Of a stretch of 64,000 nt of DNA, positions 17,968-26,900 are shown piece after piece. The notes beneath the pieces are model-generated. The model was not told the origin of the DNA. It saw only the letters and a program-made list of their open reading frames with translations, and did not search any database. The stretch spans positions 5,280,001 to 5,344,000 of the forward strand of contig NZ_CP045496.1 in NCBI RefSeq assembly GCF_015500075.1, written 5' to 3'. The translations under genes and the position numbers were made by a program. The stretch is from Mesorhizobium sp. INR15. Its GTDB lineage: Bacteria > Pseudomonadota > Alphaproteobacteria > Rhizobiales > Rhizobiaceae. How positions within the stretch are numbered: position 1 is the stretch's first letter; every line of letters begins with the position of its first letter.

Positions 17968-18819
17968 ATGACTGGGGATATCGACATCAGGCTCCTGCGC
18001 GCTTTCGTCACCGTGGCGGATGTGGGAACTGTCAGCCGGGCCGCCGACCGTCTCGCACGCACGCAAGCCGCGGTCAGCATGCAGCTTCAGCGCCTCGAGA
18101 GTGAAGTGGGCGCTCAATTGCTGCGCCGCTCGCCACGCGGCGTAAGCCTGACGGAGGCCGGTGAGATCCTGCTTGCCTTCGCCCGCAAGGCGATCGCGCT
18201 CGGTGAGGACGCGAGACGCGAGATAGAAGGCCGCAGACTTGTGGGCCGGGTCCGGCTGGGCATCGTCGAGGACCTAGCGGTGACCCGCCTGCCCTCCATC
18301 ATCGCCGACTTCCGGCGACGTCATCCGTCCGTGGAGATCGAGTTGACATCGGCAGGCAGCACCGATCTCAGCAAGTCACTAAGCGAAGGGAAGTGCGACA
18401 TCGTCATGGCCGATCCCGCGCGTTTCACCATGGCGCCGCGAGGCCATCTGTCGCGGCAGCTGGTGTGGGTGGCAAGCCGGATGATCGAACTCGACGACGA
18501 GGCCGAGCTTCCGCTCATTATCTTTGATGGGGCCTGCTCCTGGCAGGACCGCATGCTGGCTTCGCTTGCCGAGGCCGGGATCGGCTGGAAGGTCGGCTGT
18601 CGTGTATCGACCTTCGCGGCGCTGATCTCGGCGCTCAGGGCCGGACTTGGGGTCGGCCTCTTGCTGCAGGAAGGGCTGCCGCACGACTGCCTTAGCCTCA
18701 ACGGTCGCCTCAATCTGCCCCAAGCCCCAGTCGCGGATTTCGGGATCTACATCGCCAGGAACTCGCCCAAGTTGGTCGAGGAGTGCGGAGATTTTCTGCT
18801 CGCCGGATTTGAGATGTAG
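17968..18819 (+). CDS. LysR-family transcriptional regulator
   Basis: This 283-residue regulator has an N-terminal winged HTH (residues 6-65, LLRAFVTVADVGTVSRAADRL and TQAAVSMQLQRLE) and a periplasmic-binding-like effector domain from about residue 90. It is divergent from the RidA/SDR pair across a 92-base gap and probably regulates it. Confidence 0.92.
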   Translation: MTGDIDIRLLRAFVTVADVGTVSRAADRLARTQAAVSMQLQRLESEVGAQLLRRSPRGVSLTEAGEILLAFARKAIALGEDARREIEGRRLVGRVRLGIVEDLAVTRLPSIIADFRRRHPSVEIELTSAGSTDLSKSLSEGKCDIVMADPARFTMAPRGHLSRQLVWVASRMIELDDEAELPLIIFDGACSWQDRMLASLAEAGIGWKVGCRVSTFAALISALRAGLGVGLLLQEGLPHDCLSLNGRLNLPQAPVADFGIYIARNSPKLVEECGDFLLAGFEM

Positions 18820-18886
18820 GTGCTGCTCGTCGCGGCGGCACGTCAAGCTTCGCCGCGAGCTTGCCGGAGCAGAGCTGGCAATACGC

Positions 18887-19540
18887 CTATTCGTCCGGGC
18901 CAGGCTCCGGCCAGGTCTCTTTCGCGGCCTCGGCGTACCAGTGGCGCATTGCCGGTGTTGCCAGCACCGCCTCGACATAGGCTCTGGTGTCGGGCGCCAG
19001 CGTGCCGCCATAAGTGTCAAAGCGGGTGACGACAGGCGCATACATCGCGTCGGCGGCGGTGAAATGGCCAAACAGGAATGGCCCGCCCTGCCCGTATTGC
19101 TGACGGCACTGCCGCCACAGCGTCTCGATGCGAGCCCGCTGCGCGTCCCCTTCGACGTCGAGCGGCTTGTGACCCTTTGGCCGGCGCAGGTTCATCGGCC
19201 AGCCGTAACGGACTTCGCGAAAACCGGAATGCATCTCGGTCGCCGCCGAACGCGCCAGCGCGCGTGCACCAACATCTTGCGGCCAGAGTTTTTTCTCCGG
19301 AAAGAGGTCGGCAAGATATTCAAGGATTGCAAGCGTTTCCCATATGATCTTGCCGTTGTGATTCAACACCGGCACCTGGCCCGTGGGCGAAACCTCGGCA
19401 AGATTCGTCGCAGTCTCAGGCGTGCGCAGCCGCACGAAACCTTCCTCGAACGGAATGTCCAGGTGCTTCATCGCAACCCATGGCCGCAGCGACCATGAGG
19501 AAAAGCACTTGTTGCCGATGTAGAGTTTGAATTCAGCCAT
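18887..19540 (-). CDS. Glutathione S-transferase family protein
   Basis: This 217-residue protein has an N-terminal thioredoxin-like domain starting FKLYIGNKCFSSWSLRPW and GQVPVLNHNG around residue 57 (the glutathione-contact cis-Pro region). A helical C-terminal domain follows. The ATG at 19540 is supported by GGGGAGAAGAA. It should conjugate or reduce small electrophiles; the substrate is unknown. Confidence 0.9.
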   Translation of the reverse strand: MAEFKLYIGNKCFSSWSLRPWVAMKHLDIPFEEGFVRLRTPETATNLAEVSPTGQVPVLNHNGKIIWETLAILEYLADLFPEKKLWPQDVGARALARSAATEMHSGFREVRYGWPMNLRRPKGHKPLDVEGDAQRARIETLWRQCRQQYGQGGPFLFGHFTAADAMYAPVVTRFDTYGGTLAPDTRAYVEAVLATPAMRHWYAEAAKETWPEPGPDE

Positions 19541-19713
19541 TTCTTCTCCCCGAACGGTGTTGCCCCAAGCCCCGCTCGAGCGCACACACCGGCACACTAG
19601 CGTGACGGCGTCACAGCCGAAAGTTGCGCGTTTTGAAGCGAAGGCCTGGCATCATTGGAACCTAAGCGATGTCGGCTCGTTTGCCTTGGCGAACAAAAAC
19701 CAGGAGATGCGAA

Positions 19714-19893
19714 ATGGTGAACAAGGATCAAGTCGCGGGCGTGGCCAAACAGGTCAAGGGCTCGGTCAAGGAAGCAGCCGGCAAGGCCACGGGCAACAGG
19801 CAGACCCAGACCGAAGGCATGGCCGACAAGGTCGCGGGGAAGGTGCAGAAGGCCTACGGCGACGTAAAGGAAAAGGTCAAGAAGGCGCTTTGA
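19714..19893 (+). CDS. CsbD-like stress protein
   Basis: This 59-residue hydrophilic protein matches the CsbD family, with helical repeats such as AKQVKGSVKEAAGKATGN and ADKVAGKVQKAYGDVKEKVK. Such proteins are induced by general stress; the biochemical role is unknown. CAGGAG eight bases before the ATG supports this start. A bidirectional hairpin follows. Confidence 0.9.
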   Translation: MVNKDQVAGVAKQVKGSVKEAAGKATGNRQTQTEGMADKVAGKVQKAYGDVKEKVKKAL

Positions 19894-19917
19894 TCGAACG
19901 GCGCTTTTGACAGCGAA

Positions 19918-19948
19918 GAAAAGGCAGCCGCCAGGGCTGCCTTTTTCT
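19918..19948. terminator. Bidirectional terminator
   Basis: AAAGGCAGCC and its complement GGCTGCCTTT form a stem followed by TTCTC on the plus strand, with A residues on the other side that give a U-tract on the minus strand. It separates the converging CsbD-like and phosphoesterase genes. Confidence 0.75.
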
Positions 19949-21081
19949 CATGTGCCCCAGTTCTTGCTGAATGCGTTGGTGAACGTCACCTCACCTTGGT
20001 CGTTGGCGGCCTCGCCCAAAACGACATCCATGCCGTCGTTTGTTATATGCGCAATCGCAAAGCCACCCATATAGGCGGCCTTCGGCTTGAACAGGTCGAG
20101 ACTATCCCTGCGATAAATCAGCGGCGTCCCGTGCTGGTGGCCATGAAAGATACCGACGACATTGTAGCCCTTTAGCGTAGCCAACAGCGCTTGCCTGTCG
20201 GCGTCGCTCCACCAGTGCGGCGCGCCAGTGCCGCTGTCGTCGAAGGTCGTTTTCGCCGGGTCCCACCGCTCGGTTGAAAATGTGTCCCAGCCATAGTGCT
20301 GAAACAGGATCACGGGACGGCCGTCGCCGGCATAGGTGGCCAGATCCTGTTTGAGCCAGGGCAAGGCATTGACGGCGCCATGGCCGTTGTCGCCGGCAAA
20401 GCGATGGGTCTGAATGAGATGCAATCCGCCCCAGTCCCATGAATAGCAGTCGGTATCGACGTCATAGTCGGTCGCCGGCACCGGCGGTTTGAAGAACACG
20501 CCGGCACGGTGGTTGACCTCGACGTAGTCGCGCATTTCGCGCCGATACCAGTCGACATGATGCGACGGACCGTTCTGGTCGAGGTCGTGATTGCCAAGCC
20601 CGACATAGACCGGCATGTGAACGCGATCCGGCCCAACACCCTGGCTGTAGCGCTGACTGAATTGCAGGAGCTGAGTGCCTTCGCTGGGCTGGGTAATCTG
20701 GCCGCCGCCGTCGTCGGTGATGTCGCCGCCGACGACAAGGCCAAGCGGGGTGCCGATACGGCTGCCAGCAGCGCGCAGACCTGTGGCGCCGCCGCCGATC
20801 TCGGCCGGCCATGTCTTCTCGCCTATGCCGTTCAAGGCCGCGACGTTGCGCAGCAACGCAGCGTCGGTCTTGCCTTCCTGCAGGCAATTCGGACTCAACC
20901 CGCTTGCCATACGGCAGGCATGGATATCGGCGATGAACAGGAAGGTGGCGTCAATGGGCTCAACGCGCGCGCCGGTCTGGCCAAGAGCCGGGCGCGCAAG
21001 CATGCCGGCGGCGGCAAATCCTGCCGCGCCCGTCAGGACGTTGCGTCGCGAATACAATCTTGGTGGGCGGTGATTCATCAT
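19948..21081 (-). CDS. Tat-exported calcineurin-like metallophosphoesterase
   Basis: This 377-residue protein has a twin-arginine signal (SRRNVLTGAAGFAAAG, cleavage near GQTGA). All metal motifs of the fold are present: ADIHACR, GGDITDD, GLGNHDLD and GIFHGHQHGT. It should hydrolyse a phosphoester in the periplasm. The two adjacent ATGs at 21081 and 21078 are the best starts. The substrate is not deducible. Confidence 0.85.
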   Translation of the reverse strand: MMNHRPPRLYSRRNVLTGAAGFAAAGMLARPALGQTGARVEPIDATFLFIADIHACRMASGLSPNCLQEGKTDAALLRNVAALNGIGEKTWPAEIGGGATGLRAAGSRIGTPLGLVVGGDITDDGGGQITQPSEGTQLLQFSQRYSQGVGPDRVHMPVYVGLGNHDLDQNGPSHHVDWYRREMRDYVEVNHRAGVFFKPPVPATDYDVDTDCYSWDWGGLHLIQTHRFAGDNGHGAVNALPWLKQDLATYAGDGRPVILFQHYGWDTFSTERWDPAKTTFDDSGTGAPHWWSDADRQALLATLKGYNVVGIFHGHQHGTPLIYRRDSLDLFKPKAAYMGGFAIAHITNDGMDVVLGEAANDQGEVTFTNAFSKNWGT

Positions 21082-21213
21082 CGACGGAACATGCACATAC
21101 GGCCCCTGCGCGTCCAGTTTCAGTGCGATATCACGACTGCTGGCGCATCGACATCGCACCGAGCTTCTGTCATGCCTGCAAGTGCTGACGTATGAGCGAC
21201 AAGCAACGGGGCT

Positions 21214-21804
21214 ATGAAGATCGCAACTATTGGCATACTGGCGGTTTTACTGTCAGCGAGTGCGGCGCACGCGGATCAATGCGTCGACGCAAAATCCGCA
21301 AAGAACGGTTTCACCCTGGAGATGCCTGGCATCCGCAGCGAGTTCCGTCCCGTAGCGGGTGGGATGGTGTCCGTCGCCAACAAATACGGGTCTCAATCGC
21401 CGCAGACGCAATATTTGTTTGCCGGCCTGATCGAGGTGTTTCGCGATAGCAACACCGGCCGGCTGGCCATGATCCCGTTTTCCGATCTGCGAAAACTGTT
21501 TCCGCTGAAGGTGGGCGCGAAGAGCACGATTGAGTTCGTTGAGCTGTCGCCGAAAGACCCGCCGAAGAGCGTCAAGACGTTGACCTTGGTCGTCAAGGGC
21601 AAGGAAACATTCCGCCTGGGCGACTGCAAATATGGTGTGCTGGCCGTCAGCGAGACGTTCAAGAATGGCGCAGGCGATACACTTGACACATATACCGCCC
21701 TTTATGCGCCTGACCTGCAGGCGGCTCTGGCACGGCGCTACGATGATGGCACGAGTTCGGAATCGGTGAACGGTTACCAGACGATCAGACCGCTGGCCAA
21801 CTAG
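21214..21804 (+). CDS. Secreted hypothetical protein
   Basis: This 196-residue protein has a Sec signal peptide (cleavage after AHA at about residue 20) and no domain I recognise. Two cysteines, one just after the predicted cleavage (DQC) and one in GDCKYG, could form a disulphide. It is probably periplasmic. It ends four bases into the convergent TetR gene. Confidence 0.7.
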   Translation: MKIATIGILAVLLSASAAHADQCVDAKSAKNGFTLEMPGIRSEFRPVAGGMVSVANKYGSQSPQTQYLFAGLIEVFRDSNTGRLAMIPFSDLRKLFPLKVGAKSTIEFVELSPKDPPKSVKTLTLVVKGKETFRLGDCKYGVLAVSETFKNGAGDTLDTYTALYAPDLQAALARRYDDGTSSESVNGYQTIRPLAN

Positions 21805-22406
21805 ACCTCGTCAAACGCCGCCAGACAGTCCCGCAACACGCCTGCGTCCTGATCTGTCTTGGCCATGGACATGGCGCCGGAATAGGTGGCGACGGCCAAC
21901 GTTGCAAAGCGCCCTGGATCGACGCCTTGTTCCCTGCCCGACTGCTGGTCCGCCCTGACCTTTTCGGCGATCGCTTCGCGCCAATCCGCGAAGATACCGG
22001 CAAGGGCGGTGCGGAAATCCTGATCGGCCAACGACAGCTCATGCGCAAGGTTGTTGAGTGGACAGCCGCGCACGAAACCCTGGTTCTCAAGCTCCGCCGC
22101 CACGGCTTCGAAGACAAGCCGAATCCCTTCCCGCGCAGAGCCCGCCGCGCGCAGGGGCTTGATCCAGGTTTCATCGACGGCGTTGGCGACACGCTCCTCG
22201 ATCACCGCGAGAGCCAATGCCTTCTTGGTCGGGAAATGATGGTGCAGCGCGCCCGCGGTGACCCCCGCCGCCACCATCAGATCTCCTAGACTGGACGCAT
22301 GGTAGCCGCGCGCCTGGAAAGACCCTTCGGCAACGTCGAGCACGCGCTTGCGCATGCCCTCAGGATCGTTGGTGCGTTTTTGACGCCGCGATTTAGGCCG
22401 GGACAT
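21801..22406 (-). CDS. TetR-family transcriptional regulator
   Basis: This 201-residue regulator has a basic N-terminus (RPKSRRQKR), an HTH at about residues 20-65 (SLGDLMVAAGVTAGALHHHFPTK) and a helical ligand domain ending with an FATLAVATYSGAMSMAK segment. The frame continues upstream as antisense of the NIPSNAP gene, so I start at the ATG at 22406; an ATG at 22421 is equally possible. It is divergent from the NIPSNAP gene, with palindromes between them. Confidence 0.85.
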   Translation of the reverse strand: MSRPKSRRQKRTNDPEGMRKRVLDVAEGSFQARGYHASSLGDLMVAAGVTAGALHHHFPTKKALALAVIEERVANAVDETWIKPLRAAGSAREGIRLVFEAVAAELENQGFVRGCPLNNLAHELSLADQDFRTALAGIFADWREAIAEKVRADQQSGREQGVDPGRFATLAVATYSGAMSMAKTDQDAGVLRDCLAAFDEV

Positions 22407-22444
22407 GGTCTCTGCTGACATCGTCAAACAATAGCATGTTGACA

Positions 22445-22489
22445 AAACAGGACAACCAGTCTGTTTATGAACAGGAGGATCACCCTGTT
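22445..22489. promoter_or_regulatory. Two AACAG-based inverted repeats, candidate TetR operators
   Basis: AAACAG, ten bases, CTGTTT (22445-22466) and AACAGG, eight bases, CCTGTT (22470-22489) lie side by side between the divergent TetR and NIPSNAP genes. Their shared AACAG core suggests a double operator for the neighbouring regulator. Confidence 0.55.
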
Positions 22490-22503
22490 TTGGAGAAGAG
22501 ACG

Positions 22504-23277
22504 ATGAACCTGCCGCTGAAAGCGCACTCGAAACCTGACGACCTCGCCTCGCCAATTGTCGAACTCAGGCAGTACACGCTGAAGCCGGGCCAGCGCGACA
22601 CGCTGATCGACATCTTCGATGGCAATCTGATCGAGGGCCAGGAACAGGCCGGTATGACGATCATCGGCCAGTTCCGCGACCTCGACCGCCCGAACATGTT
22701 CGTCTGGATGCGTGGCTTCGCCGGCATGGAGGCCCGCAAAACTGCGCTGACCGCCTTCTATGGCGGACCAATATGGGCAGAGCACCGCAACGCGGCCAAC
22801 GCAACGATGATCGATTCGGACGATGTGCTGTTGCTGAGACCAGCTTGGCCGCAGGCCGGCTTCGATCTTTCAGATGCCCAGAGGACGATGCTTGAAGATT
22901 CCAGCGCGAACAATGTCTTGGCTGGGCTTGTTGTTATCCAGATTCATCACTTGCGACCTGGTGCGGAAGCCGATTTCGCCAGCCGCTTTGCCGCCGAAGC
23001 CGTTTCCGTGCTGACAGCGCACGGCGCACGGCTGCTTGCGGCCTTTGCCACCGAGCATGCCGAAAACAGCTTTCCCCGGCTGCCAGTCCGGGCCAGCGAA
23101 AACGTGTTCATCAGTGTCATTGGCCTCGACAGCGCCGAAGCGCATGCCCGACACCAGGCCAAGCTCCTCGCCTCGCGGCAATGGCAAGCCTTCCTGCAAA
23201 CAGCCGATCTTGCCAAGCCGACCGAGACCTTGCGGCTGTCGCCCACATCGCAGTCCCTGCTGGGGCGATATTCCTAG
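22504..23277 (+). CDS. NIPSNAP family protein
   Basis: This 257-residue protein contains two alpha-beta barrel-like repeats of the NIPSNAP type: VELRQYTLKPGQRDTLIDIF near residue 20 and VIQIHHLRPGAEADFASRF near residue 141. Bacterial members are of unknown role and often sit beside TetR regulators. GGAGAAGAG precedes the ATG. Its last four bases overlap the convergent hydrolase gene. Confidence 0.85.
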   Translation: MNLPLKAHSKPDDLASPIVELRQYTLKPGQRDTLIDIFDGNLIEGQEQAGMTIIGQFRDLDRPNMFVWMRGFAGMEARKTALTAFYGGPIWAEHRNAANATMIDSDDVLLLRPAWPQAGFDLSDAQRTMLEDSSANNVLAGLVVIQIHHLRPGAEADFASRFAAEAVSVLTAHGARLLAAFATEHAENSFPRLPVRASENVFISVIGLDSAEAHARHQAKLLASRQWQAFLQTADLAKPTETLRLSPTSQSLLGRYS

Positions 23278-24116
23278 GCTGCAAACGCCTGCAGGATGCT
23301 CTTCGCAACCAATTCCGGGTCCTCCCAATGCGGGTTGTGGCCGCAATTTTGCGCGTGGACGAGAATGGCTTCGGGAAGTGCCCGAAGCAACACCAGTTGA
23401 TGCGCTTCGCCAAACAGCGGGTCGCACGCACCGGCTATGACAAGTGTGCGGGTTCGCACCGTTCGCGCCGCGCCGGTCAAATCGGTACGGCAGACCTCCT
23501 CCAGGATCGCACGCCAGCGCGCCGCAGGCATGGCCGAGGCGTCCCTCGCCATGCCGGCAAGAAAAGCCTTGGGGACGACGGGCAGGCAGGCATGCCACCA
23601 ATCATAGAGTGGGTCGGTCGGCGAAATAGGGTCGCGCAGGGCTTGTATACCGGCCAGCATCGGATGGTCCGGTGAGAAATCGGGCTTCAGCGTGCTGGCC
23701 AGCATCACCAGCCCACTGATGAGCTCAGGATGCCGTGTCGCCAACGTGATCGCCACCATGCCACCCAGCGAATGGCCGACGGCGACTGGCCGGTCCAAGC
23801 GAAGGCGTTGGATCAGGCCTGCAATATCGGCGGCGAAATCCGAGATGCAAAAGCCTGTCTCCGGTTGTGAGGCGCCATGGCCGCGCAGGTCCGGAATGAC
23901 AAGGCGGCGGCCGGCCAAATGCGGCGCCAGCAGCGAGTAGCTGCGACTGGTGTCGGTAAAGCCGTGCAGCAAAAGCAGCGCTGGCTCGGCGCCTGATATC
24001 TCGACATAGGCGACATCGTGACCGCCGACATCGACCAGGCGTTTGCGGGTGGGCCAGGCGTCCTGTTCCGTCAACGCTTCTTGGTCTTGCAAGGCGTCCA
24101 TCGCGACCGGCCTCAC
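23274..24116 (-). CDS. Alpha/beta hydrolase
   Basis: This 280-residue protein has LLLLHGFTDTSRS (oxyanion-hole region), the nucleophile elbow GHSLGG near residue 117, an acid in AGACDPLFG and a C-terminal histidine in NCGHNPHWED. It is probably a cytoplasmic esterase or C-C hydrolase. It overlaps the stop of the choline-binding-protein gene by four bases on the same strand, which suggests co-transcription. Confidence 0.88.
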   Translation of the reverse strand: MRPVAMDALQDQEALTEQDAWPTRKRLVDVGGHDVAYVEISGAEPALLLLHGFTDTSRSYSLLAPHLAGRRLVIPDLRGHGASQPETGFCISDFAADIAGLIQRLRLDRPVAVGHSLGGMVAITLATRHPELISGLVMLASTLKPDFSPDHPMLAGIQALRDPISPTDPLYDWWHACLPVVPKAFLAGMARDASAMPAARWRAILEEVCRTDLTGAARTVRTRTLVIAGACDPLFGEAHQLVLLRALPEAILVHAQNCGHNPHWEDPELVAKSILQAFAA

Positions 24117-25051
24117 AGGCCAAGCTTTTCCTTCACCGCGGCAAGGCCGGGTTTGCCGTCGAAGGTGGTGACACCGGCCAACCAGGCATCGAGCCTACCT
24201 TTGTTCAACGTGATTGCCTTCAGCGCACCATCCTCGGGCTTCATGCCATCATTGATGAGGTAACCCATGCCGACATTCTCGAAATCGATGTCGAAGACGA
24301 GATTCTTGAGAAGTTGCGCGACGTTCGGACATTGCTGCAGGTAGCCGGTGCGCACCTGGGTCGTCACACTCGCGGCGCCGAAATTCGGGCCAAAGAACTT
24401 GTCGCCGCCGGTCAGGTACTTGAAATCGTACATTGTGTTCATCGGATGCGGCGCCCAGCCCTGGAAGACGATGAACTGCTTCTCCTTGATCTCATAGCCG
24501 ACCTCCGAAAGCATGCCAGCTTCGCTCGACTCGACGACCTGCCAGCCGTCGAGACCGAATTGGGGATCGGCAATGGCATCCATCATCAGCTGGTTGGACC
24601 CAGGCTCGATGCCGTACATCTTCTTGCTGAACTTGTCGGCGAACTTGTGCAGGTCGGAGACGTCCTTGACGCCGGCCTCCCAGACATAGGTCGGCACGGC
24701 GAACGTGTATTTGGCGCCTTCGAGATTGATGCGTACATTCTCGACCGAACCATCCTTCTTGTACGGCGCGTAATAGGTAACCATGGCCGGGTCCCAGTAG
24801 CCCAGAAACAGGTCGAGATCGTTGTTCTTCATGCCCTCGTAAATGACGTTTACGCCGAGCACCTCGCTTTGCGGCTCATAGCCAAGCGCTTGAAATAGGA
24901 CGTTGGCCACCCCGGTGGTGAAGGCGAGATCGTTCCAGCCAGGTTCGGCCATGCGGACCGTCTTGCACTGCTCGGCCTCGGCGGCCTGAGCCGCATGAGA
25001 GGCCAGCGCCAAGGCGGCAATGCAGACGCCATTTGCAAGGATACGGAACAT
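24113..25051 (-). CDS. Choline/glycine-betaine ABC transporter substrate-binding protein (ChoX-like)
   Basis: This 312-residue periplasmic protein has a signal peptide ending AAQAAEAE and the OpuAC-type fold (VRMAEPGWNDLAFTTGVANVLFQALGY). Aromatic residues in GYWDPAM, FQGWAPHPMN and similar segments would form the cage for the quaternary ammonium. AGGGAGAACCGAG supports the ATG at 25051. No permease or ATPase gene is adjacent; the downstream gene is an alpha/beta hydrolase. A BetI-like repressor is divergent. Confidence 0.88.
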   Translation of the reverse strand: MFRILANGVCIAALALASHAAQAAEAEQCKTVRMAEPGWNDLAFTTGVANVLFQALGYEPQSEVLGVNVIYEGMKNNDLDLFLGYWDPAMVTYYAPYKKDGSVENVRINLEGAKYTFAVPTYVWEAGVKDVSDLHKFADKFSKKMYGIEPGSNQLMMDAIADPQFGLDGWQVVESSEAGMLSEVGYEIKEKQFIVFQGWAPHPMNTMYDFKYLTGGDKFFGPNFGAASVTTQVRTGYLQQCPNVAQLLKNLVFDIDFENVGMGYLINDGMKPEDGALKAITLNKGRLDAWLAGVTTFDGKPGLAAVKEKLGL

Positions 25052-25077
25052 CTCGGTTCTCCCTATTGTCGCGCGAT

Positions 25078-25091
25078 TGACCATTTGGTCA
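25078..25091. promoter_or_regulatory. Candidate BetI-like operator
   Basis: TGACCATTTGGTCA is a perfect 14-bp palindrome (6-bp arms, TT centre) in the 83-base gap between the choline-binding-protein gene and the divergent TetR gene. An A/T-rich stretch (ATTTTATTG) follows immediately and could hold a promoter. Confidence 0.6.
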
Positions 25092-25134
25092 TTTTATTGT
25101 CCCATGGGTTAATCATTGATCTGGGCGGACAAAA

Positions 25135-25773
25135 ATGTCAACATGGATTCGCGATGCATGGACAGATCCCGTGAAACTCAAGCGTCTCGGCGACATACGC
25201 CGCAAGGAATTGCGGCAGGCTGCCTTCGCGGTGCTGCAGCGCGAAGGCATCACCGGAGCGACTCTGGAAAAAGTGGCCGCGCATGCCGGCGCCTCCAAGG
25301 GGATCGTGCTTCACTATTTCCGCAACAAGCAGGAACTGTTCGAGCATGCGATGCGCGAGGGCAATGCCGCGCTGCGCGACGTGGTGATCGCGCGGCTTCA
25401 CCAGGCGCGGACGCCGATGGGGCGCGTTGACGCGGTGATCGAGGGTAATTTCGCGGAGCATCTGTTCCTGCCGCCTCTTTGCCATGCCTGGCTTTCGCTC
25501 TGCGCGGAGGTGCCGCGCGATGAGAAACTGGCGCGCATCCAAGCGGTGATCCATGCCCGGATGCATTCAAACCTTCTGTCCGGCTTGAAAGGCCTTGTCT
25601 CACCGACCGACGCCAATGACATCGCCTTCGGCGTCACCGCAATGATCGATGGTCTCTGGTTGCGGCACGGGCTGCAGCCGGGCGGCATCTCACGCGAAGA
25701 AGCGATCCGCCAGGTCAGGGATCACATCGCGGCAAAGCTCGCCCTGCTGCATGCCTCACCCGTTCGCGCCTGA
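25135..25773 (+). CDS. TetR-family repressor, BetI-like
   Basis: This 212-residue regulator has an HTH at about residues 20-66 (GATLEKVAAHAGASKGIVLHYFRNK) and a BetI-type effector domain with FLPPLCHAWLSLCAEV near residue 105 and GVTAMIDGLWLRHGL near residue 167. These match the choline-sensing BetI family. The divergent choline-binding-protein gene fits this reading. Confidence 0.85.
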   Translation: MSTWIRDAWTDPVKLKRLGDIRRKELRQAAFAVLQREGITGATLEKVAAHAGASKGIVLHYFRNKQELFEHAMREGNAALRDVVIARLHQARTPMGRVDAVIEGNFAEHLFLPPLCHAWLSLCAEVPRDEKLARIQAVIHARMHSNLLSGLKGLVSPTDANDIAFGVTAMIDGLWLRHGLQPGGISREEAIRQVRDHIAAKLALLHASPVRA

Positions 25774-25868
25774 ACAGATGCCAACCAAAGTTCATACTTT
25801 GCGATAGGCAAGCCGCGCCGCCCACCAATAGATTGGTGCGGCGAAGGTGAAGTCGCAGGGAGGTCCCG

Positions 25869-26642
25869 ATGAGGCTTGGCGGCAAGCGTGCGCTGATCAC
25901 TGGCGGTTCGGAAGGGATAGGCTTCGCCATCGCCGGCGCCTTCCTGCGCGAGGGTGCCGAAGTCTTGATCGTTGCACGCGATGCCAGAAAGCTTCAAACG
26001 GCTGGCGAGACCCTGACTGCCGCAAACGAGGGCGGTGGCGTCGAAACTCTGTCCGCCGACCTCTCCAGCAGCGCGGGTATCGGCGCGACTGAAGAACATG
26101 TGAGCAAATCCGGTCGGCCGATCGACATCCTCGTCAACAATGCCGGCGTCGCCTTCCTGGTGCCGTTCGAAACCGTCACCGAAGAGCAATTCCAGCAGTC
26201 CTTCGCGCTCAACGTAACGGCGGTGTTCTTCCTCACCCAGCGTCTGCTGCCGCATCTCGCTGCGCAGGCGTCGGTCATCAACATCTCGTCCTATTTTGCC
26301 AACAAGATGATCCCGAACCGGCCATCGAGCCTCTACTCGCTGTCGAAGGGCGCACTGAATTCGCTAACCAAGTCGCTGGCCTTCGAGCTTGGCCCGCGCG
26401 GCATTCGTGTCAATGCGATCGCGCCGGGTACAATCGACACGGCAATGCGGCGCCGGACCGTCGACAACCTGCCGGCACAGGCCAAGGCTGAGCTGAACGC
26501 GTATGTCGAGCGCAGCTATCCGCTCGGGCGCATCGGTCAGACCAGCGACCTGGCTGGCATCGCGGTGTATCTGGCCAGTGATGAAGCCGCCTGGACCAGC
26601 GGCGGCATCTTTGCCGTCGATGGCGGATACACGGCCGGCTGA
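25869..26642 (+). CDS. SDR-family oxidoreductase
   Basis: This 257-residue classical SDR has GGSEGIGFA for NAD(P) binding, LVNNAGVAF near residue 89, Ser near residue 139 (ISSYFANK) and the catalytic YSLSK near residue 157, followed by PGTIDTAM. CAGGGAGGTCCCG precedes the ATG. The substrate is unknown; the fatty-acyl or hydroxysteroid group is possible from overall appearance. Confidence 0.9.
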   Translation: MRLGGKRALITGGSEGIGFAIAGAFLREGAEVLIVARDARKLQTAGETLTAANEGGGVETLSADLSSSAGIGATEEHVSKSGRPIDILVNNAGVAFLVPFETVTEEQFQQSFALNVTAVFFLTQRLLPHLAAQASVINISSYFANKMIPNRPSSLYSLSKGALNSLTKSLAFELGPRGIRVNAIAPGTIDTAMRRRTVDNLPAQAKAELNAYVERSYPLGRIGQTSDLAGIAVYLASDEAAWTSGGIFAVDGGYTAG

Positions 26643-26650
26643 AGACACTT

Positions 26651-26692
26651 CTCCTTCTCTCGCAAGCACGGCTCCTTCTCTCGCGAGCGCGG
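26651..26692. repeat. Two tandem 21-bp imperfect repeats
   Basis: CTCCTTCTCTCGCAAGCACGG is followed directly by CTCCTTCTCTCGCGAGCGCGG, differing at two positions. They lie in the 258-base gap between the SDR and fumarase genes, which shows no convincing gene. Confidence 0.6.
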
Positions 26693-26900
26693 CGCTCCGC
26701 TTGCCAAATGAATTTGCCCAACGCGGCCGCCAGCCGCGTGCGTGGAAGACGCGCGAAGCGGGAGCAAACATGCTTTCGCAGGCGTATTTCGCTGGGAAGC
26801 CCGCTTCAACCGATTTGCATCACCAGCCCCTGCAATCTCCACTTGAAGCCCGTTGTGCAACGCGATACCCCGTTGCCGAATTCGACAGACGGAGAGAGCC

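Noticed and set aside
26651..26692. CRISPR-like array
   Set aside because: Only two adjacent 21-bp copies without spacers; no cas genes in the window.
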